Shown piece after piece: positions 17,103 to 28,743 of a DNA stretch of 53,209 bases. Under the pieces are notes generated by a model. The model did not search any database, was not told the origin of the DNA, and worked only from the letters and a program-made list of their open reading frames with translations. The translations under genes and the position numbers were made by a program. The DNA lies in contig JAANWZ010000056.1 of the NCBI GenBank assembly GCA_018263585.1, positions 1 to 53,209 of the forward strand. The letters run 5' to 3'. Each line of letters opens with the position of its first letter. The stretch's first letter is position 1. The DNA comes from Calditrichota bacterium (GTDB lineage: Bacteria; Electryoneota; Electryoneia; Electryoneales; Electryoneaceae).

Positions 17103-17115
<13 letters not shown>
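16468..17115 (+). CDS. actA: Alternative Complex III pentaheme cytochrome c, ActA
   Basis: ActA carries electrons out of the quinol-oxidising Alternative Complex III at the outer face of the inner membrane. The 215-residue protein has an N-terminal membrane anchor (about 13-34) and five CxxCH heme sites: CRYCH, CMNCH, CIECH, CLDCH and CSACH. This matches the family's pentaheme count. I prefer the TTG start at 16468 because it gives MAQIF, the N-terminus I recall as typical of ActA homologues; the ATG at 16492 would remove it. An AAGGG ribosome site precedes the TTG. The last 13 bases overlap actB, ensuring coupled translation. It heads a six-gene operon. Confidence 0.93.
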
Positions 17116-20162
<3,047 letters not shown>

Positions 20163-20466
20163 AGCCCGCCTGCGCCTGTTCAGGATAACCGCTCGTGCCC
20201 GCGTTTGCTCGCCAAACGCGGACCTGAACTCGTGCCCGCGTTTGCTTGTCAAACGCGGCTCGGAGACGTGCCCCTGTGACAGGCCGGCGAAGCCGGGATG
20301 TCGCAGGGCTCATCGACCGGCGGATCAGCCGCGCGGGCAAGCCCGCACGGGCAGGACGGTTGTTTGTACATCACCGGTTGATCAGCCGCGGTGACGGCCT
20401 GCGGCGCGTCCCCGCGGGCATGAGCCGGACAGGCAACGCCCGGCGGACACGCCGGCAACGGTCACG
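20163..20466. repeat. Palindrome mosaic inside the Complex III operon (actB-actC)
   Basis: The spacer is nearly all repeat modules. There are two CGCGTTTGC/GCAAACGCG-type hairpins (about 20199-20222 and 20233-20256), whose stem is the TA-for-CG variant of the GCGCTTG/CAAGCGC module elsewhere. Then come TGCCCCTGTGACAGG ... ATGTCGCAGGG (about 20269-20307), GCGCGGGCAAGCCCGCACGGGC (about 20330-20352) and CCGCGGTGACGGCCTGCGGC...CCCCGCGGGCAT (about 20387-20421). Confidence 0.8.
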
Positions 20467-21903
20467 GTGAAGGGCATGGGTAACGGAACGGAGCACGTGA
20501 ACCCGACCACGGAAACAGCGAAATCCGCGCCGGCGGCCGCGTCGAACGGCAACCCGAGCTTCCACGACGTGTCCGCCACGATCAGCGGGATCGTGGAACG
20601 CCGCGACACCCCGCTCTGGTGGTGGATCGCGTTCGGGATCTCGGCGACGATGACGCTCGGCCTGCTCGTGCAGATCGCGTGGCTGTTCTGGACCGGGATC
20701 GGGATCTGGGGCAACAACATCCCGGTCGGCTGGGGGTTTCCGATCGTCAACTTCGTGTTCTGGGTCGGGATCGGGCACGCGGGCACGCTGATCTCCGCGA
20801 TCCTGTTCCTGCTCCGCCAGCGGTGGCGCACTTCGATCAACCGGTTCGCGGAGGCGATGACGATCTTCGCGGTGATCTGCGCCGGATTGTTTCCCGCGAT
20901 CCACGTCGGCCGTGTCTGGGCGATCTACTGGATGTTCCCGCTCCCGAACCAGATGGAGATGTGGCCGAACTTCCGCTCGGCGCTGATGTGGGACGTGTTC
21001 GCGGTCGGGACGTATTTCACCGCGTCGGTGCTGTTCTGGTACACCGGGCTCGTGCCGGACTGGGCGACGCTGCGCGACCGGGCGAGGGGATGGCGGCAGA
21101 AGGTGTACGGCATCCTCGCGCTCGGCTGGCGCGGCGGCAACCGCCAGTGGAAGCACTACGAGATGGCGTACCTGCTGCTCGCGGGAGTCGCGACCCCGCT
21201 CGTGCTCTCCGTCCACTCGGTCGTATCCACCGACTTCGCGACTTCGATGGTGTTCGGCTGGCACAGCACGATCTTCCCGCCGTATTTCGTCGCCGGCGCG
21301 ATCTTCTCCGGGTTCGGGATGGTGACGACACTCGCGATCCTCGCCCGTGCCCTCTATCCCCCGGTCCGCGATTTCATGACGCTGGACACTTTCGACAAGA
21401 TGGCGAAGATCCTGATGTTGACCGGGATGATGGTCGGGTACGCGTACATCATCGAGTTCTTCACCGCGTGGTACAGCGGCAACGAGTACGAGCAGTACGT
21501 GTTCATCAACCGTGCGTTCGGGCCGTACGCGGTCTCGTACTGGATCATGTTCGCGTGCAACGTGATCGTGCCACAACTGTTCTGGTCGAAAAAGTTGCGG
21601 CGTTCGCTGCCGGTGCTGTTCATCGCCTCGATACTCGTCAACGTCGGGATGTGGTTCGAGCGGTTCGTGATCGTGATCAGCCTGCACCGTGACTTCCTCC
21701 CGTCGAGCTGGGAGATGTTCAAGCCGACCGCGTTCGACATCGGGTTTCTCGCCGGCAGCTTCGGACTGTTTCTCACCCTGTTCCTGCTCTTCCTCCGGTT
21801 CGTGCCGATGGTCGCGATGGCGGAGGTGAAAGGGGTGCTGCCGCAGGCGGATCCGCACGCGAACGGGCATCACGACCGCGGCGGAAAGGAGGGAGGGCGA
21901 TGA
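20467..21903 (+). CDS. actC: Alternative Complex III membrane subunit ActC (NrfD-like)
   Basis: ActC is a polytopic NrfD/PsrC-family protein that binds menaquinol in the membrane. The 478-residue product has about ten hydrophobic helices, starting near residue 57 ('[21 protein letters not shown]'-region). Typical NrfD features are present: '[20 protein letters not shown]', '[20 protein letters not shown]' and '[20 protein letters not shown]', regions that line the quinol site in this family. GTG 20467 and ATG 20476 are both possible starts and differ by three residues. Its stop overlaps the actD start by four bases (ATGA at 21900). It pairs with ActF as the second NrfD-like subunit. Confidence 0.92.
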   Translation: MKGMGNGTEHVNPTTETAKSAPAAASNGNPSFHDVSATISGIVERRDTPLWWWIAFGISATMTLGLLVQIAWLFWTGIGIWGNNIPVGWGFPIVNFVFWVGIGHAGTLISAILFLLRQRWRTSINRFAEAMTIFAVICAGLFPAIHVGRVWAIYWMFPLPNQMEMWPNFRSALMWDVFAVGTYFTASVLFWYTGLVPDWATLRDRARGWRQKVYGILALGWRGGNRQWKHYEMAYLLLAGVATPLVLSVHSVVSTDFATSMVFGWHSTIFPPYFVAGAIFSGFGMVTTLAILARALYPPVRDFMTLDTFDKMAKILMLTGMMVGYAYIIEFFTAWYSGNEYEQYVFINRAFGPYAVSYWIMFACNVIVPQLFWSKKLRRSLPVLFIASILVNVGMWFERFVIVISLHRDFLPSSWEMFKPTAFDIGFLAGSFGLFLTLFLLFLRFVPMVAMAEVKGVLPQADPHANGHHDRGGKEGGR

Positions 21904-22475
21904 GCGCGACGACATCCGGCCGCGCCGCCGTGGAAACCGGCGCCGCCCGCGTTCACGGCGCGCTCGCGCGGTTCTCCGGGCCCGGCGAGCTGCTGCGCGC
22001 GGCGGAGGAGGTGCGTGACGCCGGCTACCGCGAGTTCGACTGCCACAGCCCGTTCCCGATCCACGGGATGGACGCGGCGATGGGCGAGAAACGGTCGCGG
22101 CTGTCGTGGTTCGTCGCCGCGTGCGCGCTGTTCGGGTTCGCCGGCGCGGTCGCGCTGCAGACGTGGACGAGTGTCGATGCGCTCCCGGTCGTCGTCGCCG
22201 GCAAGCCGTTCTTCAGCCACGTCGCGTTCTTTCCGATCACGTTCGCGCTCACCGTGCTCTGCTCCGTGGTCGGCGCGGTCGTCGGGCTCACGTTCTTCAT
22301 CCGCCAGCAGTACACGCACCCGGTGTTCCATTCGGACAGCTTCTCCGCGAGCGGCAGCGACGATGGGTTCTTCATCAGCGTGCTCGCGGTGGACGGGATG
22401 TTCGACCGCGAAGCGACGGCGGCGTTTCTCCGCGAGATCGGCGGGACGAATGTCGAGCTGCTGGAGGAAACATGA
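21900..22475 (+). CDS. actD: Alternative Complex III subunit ActD (DUF3341)
   Basis: This 191-residue membrane subunit has the DUF3341 layout. An N-terminal soluble part has '[20 protein letters not shown]' and '[20 protein letters not shown]', the recognisable start of the family. Two transmembrane helices follow (about 70-90 and 103-128) and then a C-terminal soluble domain ('[20 protein letters not shown]'). ActD has no cofactor and is considered structural. It is translationally coupled to actC through ATGA. A 245-bp palindrome block separates it from actE. Confidence 0.9.
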   Translation: MSATTSGRAAVETGAARVHGALARFSGPGELLRAAEEVRDAGYREFDCHSPFPIHGMDAAMGEKRSRLSWFVAACALFGFAGAVALQTWTSVDALPVVVAGKPFFSHVAFFPITFALTVLCSVVGAVVGLTFFIRQQYTHPVFHSDSFSASGSDDGFFISVLAVDGMFDREATAAFLREIGGTNVELLEET

Positions 22476-22720
22476 GCGCACGCCGTCGATTGGGGCGCCT
22501 GGTCCGCTACAGGTGGTGTCGCCCGTGCGGGCTTGCCCGCGCGGCTGATCGACCGGTCGATCAACCCGACGGCACAGGCCCGCGGTTGCTCGCAACCGCG
22601 GTTGAGCCGACAGCGGATGAAACCCGGGGCAAGTCCCGGGCCACCCTGCGGTCCCTTGTCTCGTGCCCGCGCTTGCTCGGCAAGCGCGGGCCGTCCGCGC
22701 AGGCGGAGCTGCGGGGCCAC
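22476..22720. repeat. Palindrome mosaic inside the Complex III operon (actD-actE)
   Basis: The modules in order are GCCCGTGCGGGCTTGCCCGC (about 22520-22540), GATCGACCGGTCGATC (about 22545-22560), CCGCGGTTGC/GCAACCGCGG (22580-22601), CCCGGGGCAAGTCCCGGGCC (about 22624-22643), CCCGCGCTTGCTCGGCAAGCGCGGG (split arms, about 22667-22690) and a GGCGGAGCTGCGGGG tag just before the actE ATG. Read-through frames here are not genes. Confidence 0.8.
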
Positions 22721-23335
22721 ATGTTGCGGCGGAGAATCTCCGTAGTGGCGCTCGCGGGCGTGCTCTTCTTCGCGCTGCTCGGCTGTCAGGGCCGGCCGAA
22801 GGAGAAGCCGCCGATCCATGTCAACCCGAACATGGACAACCAGCCGAAGTACATGCCGCAGGAGGAGAACCCGTTCTTCGCGAACCGTTCGGCGGACCGT
22901 CTCCCGGTCGAGGGCACGATCGCGCGCGGGCGGTTGAAGCTGAACGACCGATACTACCGCGGGATCGACCCGGCAACCGGCGAGCCGGTGGAGGAGAACC
23001 CGGTCGAGGTCACGCGCACCAGCCTCGCGCGCGGCCGCGAACGGTTCGACATCTATTGCGCGGTCTGTCACGGGAAGGACGGCTCCGGTCGCTCGATCAT
23101 GCTCGAGCGCGGGTTCACCCCGCCGCCGTCGTTCCACGAGGACCCGGTGCTCAGCCAGCCGGACGGGCACTACTTCGACGTGATCACGAACGGCATCCGC
23201 AACATGCCCGGCTACGAAAACCAGATCCCTGTGCGCGACCGCTGGCTGATCGTGCAGTACCTGCGCGCGCTCCAGCGCAGCCAGCGCGCGGACATCTCCG
23301 ACGTGCCCGCGGAACAACGCGACAAGCTGAAATAG
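22721..23335 (+). CDS. actE: Alternative Complex III monoheme cytochrome c lipoprotein, ActE
   Basis: ActE is a periplasmic, membrane-tethered cytochrome c of Alternative Complex III. From ATG 22721 the product is 204 residues, with a lipoprotein signal ('VVALAGVLFFALLGC', lipid-modified Cys about 22) and one heme site C-A-V-C-H at about residue 114. A downstream 'MPGYENQIPVRDRW' region carries the likely axial Met. 'RGRERFDIYCAVCHGKDGSG' (heme motif region) is typical of this subunit. The longer open frame upstream passes through repeat DNA and is rejected. Nine bases separate it from actF. Confidence 0.93.
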   Translation: MLRRRISVVALAGVLFFALLGCQGRPKEKPPIHVNPNMDNQPKYMPQEENPFFANRSADRLPVEGTIARGRLKLNDRYYRGIDPATGEPVEENPVEVTRTSLARGRERFDIYCAVCHGKDGSGRSIMLERGFTPPPSFHEDPVLSQPDGHYFDVITNGIRNMPGYENQIPVRDRWLIVQYLRALQRSQRADISDVPAEQRDKLK

Positions 23336-23344
23336 GAACCGGCG

Positions 23345-24529
23345 ATGCAGTTCGATTCGCAGACGCACAGATTCACCGACCCGGGGCCGTTCGCGCGGAT
23401 CATGCTGCTCGCCGGGATCGCCGGGCTCGCACTCAGCGCGGTCGGGTATTTCGTCGATGCGCGCCAGTTCTTCTTCTCGTGGCTGGTCGCGTTCACGTTC
23501 TGGACGACGATCGGTCTCGGCGGGCTGTTCATCACGATGGTGCATCACCTGACCGGCGCGACGTGGAGCGTGGTCGTGCGACGGATCGGTGAGGCGTTGA
23601 TGTGCGCGCTGCCGTGGATGGCCCTGTTCGCGATTCCAGTGCTGCTCGGGATCGGCGTGCTCTACGAATGGACCGACCCGGAGGCCGTCGCCGGCAGCGA
23701 GATGCTGAGCCGGAAAGCCGGCTACCTGAACATCCCGTTCTTCGTGATCCGCACCGTGTTCTACTTCGCGGTGTGGATTCTACTCGCGCGCCTGCTCGCG
23801 ATGAAGTCGCTCGCGCAGGACGCCGGCTGGGACGATAAACGCGCGCACTCGCTGCTCACAGTGAGCGGGCCGGGGATGATCGCGTTCGCGCTCACGGTCA
23901 CGTTCGCCGCGTTCGACTGGCTGATGTCGCTGCAGCCGCTGTGGTATTCCACGATCTACGGGCTCTGGTTCTTCGGCGGTGCCGCGACCTCGGTGATGGC
24001 GATGTTCGCGGTCACGGTGAGCGCGATCCAGGCGAAAGGTGCGCTCACAGACGTGATTACCCCCGAGCACCGGCACGACATCGGCAAGCTGATGTTCGCG
24101 TTCCTCGTCTTCTGGGGCTACATGCACCTGAGCCAGTATCTGCTGATCTGGTATGCGAACCTGCCGGAGGAGACCGCGTTCTACAAGATGCGCTGGGGGG
24201 CGGGGTGGACGGCGATGAGCTGGATCCTCGTCGCCGGCGGGTTCGTCGTCCCGTTCATCCTCCTGATGGCGCGCGGGCCGAAACGCGGCCGGTCAACGCT
24301 CGCCGCGTTCGCAATCTGGCTGCTGCTGATGCACTGGGTCGATCTCTACTGGAACATCATGCCGGCGCTTCACGAACAGACCGTGATCCTCTCGTGGATG
24401 GACCTGACCACGATGGCCGGCGTCGGCGGCTTCTTCCTCTTCTTCTTCTGGCGCTGGCTGACACGCCACCCGCTGATCCCCGTCACCGACCCGAAGCTGG
24501 CCGCCTCGATCCGGCTCGTGAGCGGGTAA
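23345..24529 (+). CDS. actF: Alternative Complex III membrane subunit ActF (NrfD-like)
   Basis: ActF is the second NrfD-type membrane subunit of the complex, 394 residues with about ten transmembrane helices. Recognisable stretches are 'SWLVAFTFWTTIGLGGLFIT', 'MVHHLTGATWSVVVRRIGEA', 'FFVIRTVFYFAVWILLARLL', 'FAAFDWLMSLQPLWYSTIYG' and 'HLSQYLLIWYANLPEETAFY', the last two being strongly conserved in ActF as I recall it. It closes the act operon. No caa3 oxidase genes follow, unlike many ACIII loci, so the terminal oxidase must be encoded elsewhere. Confidence 0.92.
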   Translation: MQFDSQTHRFTDPGPFARIMLLAGIAGLALSAVGYFVDARQFFFSWLVAFTFWTTIGLGGLFITMVHHLTGATWSVVVRRIGEALMCALPWMALFAIPVLLGIGVLYEWTDPEAVAGSEMLSRKAGYLNIPFFVIRTVFYFAVWILLARLLAMKSLAQDAGWDDKRAHSLLTVSGPGMIAFALTVTFAAFDWLMSLQPLWYSTIYGLWFFGGAATSVMAMFAVTVSAIQAKGALTDVITPEHRHDIGKLMFAFLVFWGYMHLSQYLLIWYANLPEETAFYKMRWGAGWTAMSWILVAGGFVVPFILLMARGPKRGRSTLAAFAIWLLLMHWVDLYWNIMPALHEQTVILSWMDLTTMAGVGGFFLFFFWRWLTRHPLIPVTDPKLAASIRLVSG

Positions 24530-24584
24530 CGATGCGGACGCCACCCTGCTCACGCTCAGTGCTGCTCCCGGCGGAGACGAGATT

Positions 24585-24870
24585 TGCCCGTGCCCCTGCG
24601 ACAGCGTGTCCGTCCGCGATGTCGCAGGGTTCCGAGCCCGGTTTGCGTAGTCGCGGCAAACTCCGTGTCGCCCGCGCGGCTGATCCGACGGTGTTGTCAT
24701 GCCCGCGGGGACGCGCCGCAGGCCGTCACCGCGGCTGATCAACAGGTGATCGAACCTTGCCACACAACCGTTTGATTATCCTTGACTAAAGTCAAGGGCA
24801 AGGGTGTGAACAGTTGATCCACCCGTGAATGACCCCTGCGACATCGCTGCGCGCTGTCACAGGGGCACAT
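24585..24870. repeat. Palindrome mosaic downstream of actF
   Basis: The modules are TGCCCCTGCGACAGCGTG ... GATGTCGCAGGG (about 24590-24629), a GTTGTCATGCCCGCGGGGACG...GTCACCGCGGC module (about 24696-24736), CCTTGACTAAAGTCAAGG (24780-24797) and CCCTGCGACATCGC ... GCTGTCACAGGGGCA (about 24832-24868). Reciprocal orientations of the CCCTG module occur within 250 bp of each other. Confidence 0.75.
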
Positions 24871-24995
24871 TGCCGCGGAGCTCCCCCGGGTGACCGGGAG
24901 CACACCGGTTGCCAGCGCGCATTCTTATACTCTCTTTGAGATGAATTATGGAACCGGCGCGCTTTCAATCCGCCGGCGGAACGTGACGGGCAGCG

Positions 24996-25118
24996 ATGAC
25001 GGAGGCGGCGATGGATGTGCTCGCGAACACGATTCTGTTCGGCGTCGGACTGATTGTCGGCGTACTCAGCCTGCGCGCGATGGTGCGCGGGGATCGCCAG
25101 CGGTCCGGCTTCGACTGA
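24996..25118 (+). CDS. Possible 40-residue single-pass membrane protein
   Basis: ATG 24996 (or ATG 25011) opens a short frame ending TGA 25118. The product has a single hydrophobic helix ('ANTILFGVGLIVGVLSLRAM') flanked by an acidic N-terminus and a basic C-terminus ('VRGDRQRSGFD'). It lies in unique, non-repeat DNA, about 470 bp downstream of actF. Such small membrane proteins often accompany respiratory complexes or quality-control proteases, but a role is not shown. There is a TATACT box at about 24927 without a good -35. Confidence 0.45.
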   Translation: MTEAAMDVLANTILFGVGLIVGVLSLRAMVRGDRQRSGFD

Positions 25119-25157
25119 CCGGAACCCGGGGCAAGCCTCCGGGCGACATTCCCCCGA

Positions 25158-25970
25158 TCACCCCCCCCGGCCCCGCTCCCAGTCGCGCAGCTTGCGGGAC
25201 GCATCCTCGAGGCGCTTGCGGTCGGATGAGGACAGTGAATCGAGCCCGCTCCGGTTGATCTTGTCGAGCAGCTCGTCCACTTCCTCCTGCAGCTTGCGGA
25301 CTTCATCCTCGCGGCGGTAAACGACTTTCAGGTGGGACTTCCGCTGCTGGTCGCCGCGGAACTTGCGCAGCCCCAGCTTCCATTTCGGCCACTTCAGATA
25401 GACGAATCCGAACAGCATACCCCCGAGGTGGGCGAAGTGGGCGACCGGGCTCGCGGGGTTGAGCCCGCTGATGAACTCGATCACGACGAGGCCGATCACG
25501 AAATACTTCGCGCGGATCGGGAACAGAAAGTAAAGGTAGATCGGCTGGTTCGGGAAGAGGACGGCGAACGCGAGCAGGAGGCCGTAGATCGCGCCGGAGG
25601 CGCCGACGATCGGGTTTGCGCTGGACGGAGTGATGACCACGTTGAGCAGGCCGGCGCCGATTCCGCAGATGAAGTAATACTTGAGGAACTTCTTCGGACC
25701 CCAGACGACTTCCAGAGTTCGGCCGAACATCCACAGCACGAACATGTTGAAGAAGATGTGCAAGAAACCGCCGTGCAGGAACATGTACGTGACCAGCTGC
25801 CACACGTACCCGCTCCAGAACGCGGCGGGGACGAGCCCGAAGTAGACCGCGACCGTCCGGTCCGCGAACTGCTGGAGCAGATAGATGACGCCGTTTGCGA
25901 TCAGCAGGTACTTGACCACGTCGGGCAGTGCCGGGTTGCCCCGGTAACCGCTGGAGAATCTGGCAGCCAT
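25158..25970 (-). CDS. Rhomboid family intramembrane serine protease
   Basis: Rhomboids cleave transmembrane segments within the bilayer. From ATG 25970 (MAARFSSGYRG) the product is 270 residues; the longer frame upstream crosses repeat DNA. Six hydrophobic helices are visible. Catalytic residues are the Ser in G-A-S-G-A-I-Y-G and the His in 'VAHFAHLGGMLFG', and the 'WQLVTYMFLHGGFLHIFFNM' L1-loop region precedes them. After the last helix there is a basic, coiled-coil-prone tail ('EVRKLQEEVDELLDKINRSG', 'LSSSDRKRLEDASRKLRDW') like the DUF6576-type extension seen in many FCB rhomboids. It faces the small ORF at 24996-25118, tail to tail. Confidence 0.92.
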   Translation of the reverse strand: MAARFSSGYRGNPALPDVVKYLLIANGVIYLLQQFADRTVAVYFGLVPAAFWSGYVWQLVTYMFLHGGFLHIFFNMFVLWMFGRTLEVVWGPKKFLKYYFICGIGAGLLNVVITPSSANPIVGASGAIYGLLLAFAVLFPNQPIYLYFLFPIRAKYFVIGLVVIEFISGLNPASPVAHFAHLGGMLFGFVYLKWPKWKLGLRKFRGDQQRKSHLKVVYRREDEVRKLQEEVDELLDKINRSGLDSLSSSDRKRLEDASRKLRDWERGRGG

Positions 25971-26147
25971 GAAGTCGCCGTCACTGGTGATTCGACACGC
26001 GCCCGGCCGGCTGTCGGGCGCGACACGAGCCGCAAGATACACACCTGAGAGCGCGATACCGTTCCCGCGGGCGGGGCGGGCAGCTCGGAGGAGGCGGGGG
26101 CGGGTCGGGATTTCGTGTGCGCGCGCGGGAGTGCGCCCGGACATTGT

Positions 26148-26345
26148 GCCCCTGTGACAGCGCGTCCGTTTGCGATGTCGCAGGGTTCCACACCCGGCAA
26201 GTACAGCACCGGCGTCAGAACCGCGGTTGCGAGCAACCGCGGGCCTGTTCGCGGCGGAAACGTGCACTTGCCCGCAAAACACAGTGTCGCCCGTGCGGGC
26301 TTGCCCGCGCGGCTGATCAGCCCGGCAAGTACAGCACCGGCGTCA
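26148..26345. repeat. Palindrome mosaic between rhomboid and beta-helix genes
   Basis: The gap 25971-26597 is divergent. Modules lie at about 26148-26190 (TGCCCCTGTGACAGCG ... GATGTCGCAGGG), 26221-26242 (CCGCGGTTGC/GCAACCGCGG) and 26285-26312 (GCCCGTGCGGGCTTGCCCGC). A GGCAAGTACAGCACCGGCGTCAGAACCGCG segment occurs twice (about 26198-26225 and 26324-26351). The remainder to 26597 is unique and holds a promoter. Confidence 0.75.
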
Positions 26346-26474
26346 GAACCGCGTACTCCGAGAGCCGTGACCAAGGTCTTTCCGGACCTTTTCCGCTCCT
26401 GGAACTGTATTTGCACTGGATAGACCGTGTTCGGTGATGGACCGGGACTATTTGCCGGAACTTGCGATTGGGCG

Positions 26475-26503
26475 TTGTCCTGACCGGTTCCGTCTCCTAT
26501 ACT
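26475..26503 (+). promoter_or_regulatory. Housekeeping promoter for the beta-helix T9SS cargo
   Basis: TTGTCC (26475-26480) and TATACT (26498-26503, 5/6 match to TATAAT) are separated by exactly 17 bp in unique DNA. The leader before ATG 26598 is about 85-90 nt. Confidence 0.6.
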
Positions 26504-26597
26504 ACACGACGTTCGGGGGAAGTCCGACCCGCCCTCACGCACAGCTGCACGCCCCGTCCCCCGTGAGAGAGCAGAGTCAGCAGCAACGGTGCCCCTC

Positions 26598-28082
26598 ATG
26601 CAGCTGCGCACAATCACCGCGACGCTTGTCTGTCTGGCGTTCACGGCCGGACTCTCATTTGCCGGCGGGAGCGTGTCCGGCACGTGGGACACGGAAGGCA
26701 GCCCGTACTTGATCGACGAGGACATCTTCGTCGCGAACGGCAACCAGCTCGAGATTCTCGCTGATGTGGAAGTCATGTTTGCCGCGGGAGTGGAGCTCCG
26801 CGTGTTCGGCGAACTGACTGTGCGCGGGACGAGCAAGGCGCCGGTTCGATTCTCCGGTCTCAATCCCGGGGATATCTGGGACGGGATCCACATCATCGGC
26901 GGCGACGAGGGGCTGCTGCAGAGCCTTGAATACGCGATCATCGAGGATTCGTTCTGGGGTGTGACCTCGGACATGAGCACGCTCGATATGCTGCACTGTT
27001 CGGTGAGCAGCGCGCACACGGCGCTGCAGCTCGAACATGACAGCTACGCGACGCTGCGCGACTGCCAGTTTGTCGTCGCGACCAACTCGGTGACCGCGAC
27101 CGCGATGCGGGCGAGCCAGTCCACGGTCTATTCCGACCTGTGCACGTATCGCCTGTCGCTGCTCACCGATCAGCAGGCGGAGGACGGGAGCGCGGTTCGT
27201 CTCTATCGCTCCGCGGGCGCAATCGACTCGTCCCACGTCAGCGTGACCAGCCGTCTCGGCGCGCACGGAATCAACCTGATTGTCTGCGAGGATGACGTGC
27301 AGATTTCGCGCACGTCGGTGCACAACAGGCGCTACGGGCTGTCGCCGGTGTACATCGGGAGCGCGGTGCGGGCGGCGGCATCCGACCTCACCCTCCGCCA
27401 GCTCAGCCTGCACCTGGAGACGGACGGCGGCACGATCGCCGGCGTGTATGTGACCGACGGGTCCGACGTCGATCTTGTCAACACGATTCTCGCCTCGACG
27501 GGCACCGGCAGCGCCAACCGCTACGGGGTTTACATTGATCCCTATTCAGCCGGAACAACGGCCCATCTGACATACTCCTGCGTTTACAATCTCGACCTCG
27601 CGAACCAGCAGGCGGGGTTCACGTACGAGGCGGGCACGCTTGTCTCTGGCGACCCGCTGTGGCTCGATCCGGACGAAGAGAACTACCACCTCGACTCCGA
27701 TTCGCCGTGCATCAACGCCGGATCGCCGGAATCGGAGCCGGATCCGGACAACACGATCGCGGACATCGGCAAGCACTACTTCCCGTACACGGCGGTCGGC
27801 GGGGAACGGGCCGCCTCGCCGCGCTCGTTCACCGTCTCCGCACCCTATCCGAACCCGTTCAACGCGGGCACCCGGTTTTCCATCGAGCTCGCCGAACCGG
27901 AACAGGTAAATGTCGTCGTGTTCGACGTGCTCGGGCGTCGGGTTGCGCACATCGCCGGCGAACGGATGGCCGCCGGGCGCCATCAGTTCGGTTGGCGGCC
28001 GGACGTCGCCTCCGGGGTGTACCTGCTGCGCGTCGCCGCCGGCAGCGCGGTCGAGACCCGTCGCCTCACGCTGATTCGCTGA
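26598..28082 (+). CDS. Beta-helix surface protein with T9SS/FlgD-like sorting domain
   Basis: The 494-residue product starts with a signal peptide (residues 1-23, 'ITATLVCLAFTAGLSFAGG'). A right-handed parallel beta-helix follows, with rungs such as 'GDEGLLQSLEYAIIEDSFWG' and 'LDMLHCSVSSAHTALQLEHD', and it closes with 'SPCINAGSPESEPDPDNTIA' and 'DIGKHYF'. The C-terminal 80 residues form a T9SS type A/FlgD-Ig-like sorting domain: 'PYPNPFNAGTRFSIELAEPE', 'VVVFDVLGRRVAHIAGERMA' and 'GVYLLRVAAG'. It is therefore expected to cross the outer membrane by type IX secretion and be attached or released. An upstream in-frame GTG (26589) is a less likely start. No catalytic motif is apparent. Confidence 0.85.
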   Translation: MQLRTITATLVCLAFTAGLSFAGGSVSGTWDTEGSPYLIDEDIFVANGNQLEILADVEVMFAAGVELRVFGELTVRGTSKAPVRFSGLNPGDIWDGIHIIGGDEGLLQSLEYAIIEDSFWGVTSDMSTLDMLHCSVSSAHTALQLEHDSYATLRDCQFVVATNSVTATAMRASQSTVYSDLCTYRLSLLTDQQAEDGSAVRLYRSAGAIDSSHVSVTSRLGAHGINLIVCEDDVQISRTSVHNRRYGLSPVYIGSAVRAAASDLTLRQLSLHLETDGGTIAGVYVTDGSDVDLVNTILASTGTGSANRYGVYIDPYSAGTTAHLTYSCVYNLDLANQQAGFTYEAGTLVSGDPLWLDPDEENYHLDSDSPCINAGSPESEPDPDNTIADIGKHYFPYTAVGGERAASPRSFTVSAPYPNPFNAGTRFSIELAEPEQVNVVVFDVLGRRVAHIAGERMAAGRHQFGWRPDVASGVYLLRVAAGSAVETRRLTLIR

Positions 28083-28245
28083 ACCGATCCACTGCCCCCG
28101 GCGCGCGCAGGCCGTGCACGCCGGGGTGTTCTCTCCCCGCACACGGTTATTGCGGCGCGATGCTGGCGGCACACTCCTGTGCTGTCGGGGCGCCCCGGCG
28201 CCGGCGGCCGGCGACGGAGTACTGACACCCGACGGCTGCATTCGT

Positions 28246-28432
28246 GCCATCCTGAACCCGAAGCGCCGGTCGGTTTCTGCGCGTCCCGCCGTGTCATCCT
28301 GAACCCCCGCACGTTTGTTTGTGCGGGGGAGAAGGATCTCGAGAAACGACGGTTCGGTCGCACCATTCCCGTCCGGTGGTCGAGATCCTTCACGGCGCGC
28401 GGCAAACGGACGCCGCGCTTGTTCAGGATGAC
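28246..28432. repeat. Family-A palindromic element
   Basis: A degenerate cap GCCATCCTGAAC (28246) is followed 47 bp later by cap GTCATCCTGAAC (28293). The left hairpin is CCCCGCAC-GTTTGTTT-GTGCGGGG. The centre is GGATCTCGAG ... GTCGAGATCC. The right hairpin is GCGCGGC-AAACGGAC-GCCGCGC, ending GTTCAGGATGAC (28421-28432). The two stems differ completely, yet each is self-complementary. Flanking sequence 28083-28245 and 28433-28743 holds no gene. Confidence 0.9.
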
Positions 28433-28743
28433 ACATTTGCGCAAGCCCGCACGCGAAAACCGGCCGGCCGGTTCAGGAGGACACCTGGTAAAGGGCGACT
28501 CGGATGCAACGGGTCAGGAGTCGGATGTCGACCGCGGACGCTCGCAGGGACCTCTCCCAAGTTGGAGTGTCCCCGCCCTCGGATGCGGGAGCCCGATGGA
28601 GACCGGGTGGGGTATTGCGAGTACAATCCTGTGAGCGTCAGGTCTGCAAGAATTGCACTCGTGTTTCGCGGACGGTACTTTGCGTGCAGGAGACACCCGT
28701 GGGGTGATCGCGTGATGGGTGCGACTGCGAGGACGTTCCGCTC

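Noticed and set aside
22106-22720. N-terminal extension of actE
   Set aside because: Passes through actD in another frame and a repeat block; the lipoprotein signal begins at ATG 22721.
26530-28082. Beta-helix protein as a polysaccharide lyase
   Set aside because: The beta-helix fold is shared by lyases and adhesins alike; I see no catalytic signature, so no enzyme name is given.
28233-28256. TGGCACG on the minus strand as a sigma-54 promoter
   Set aside because: It arises from a mutated family-A cap, the -12 element is CAGC and no gene follows.
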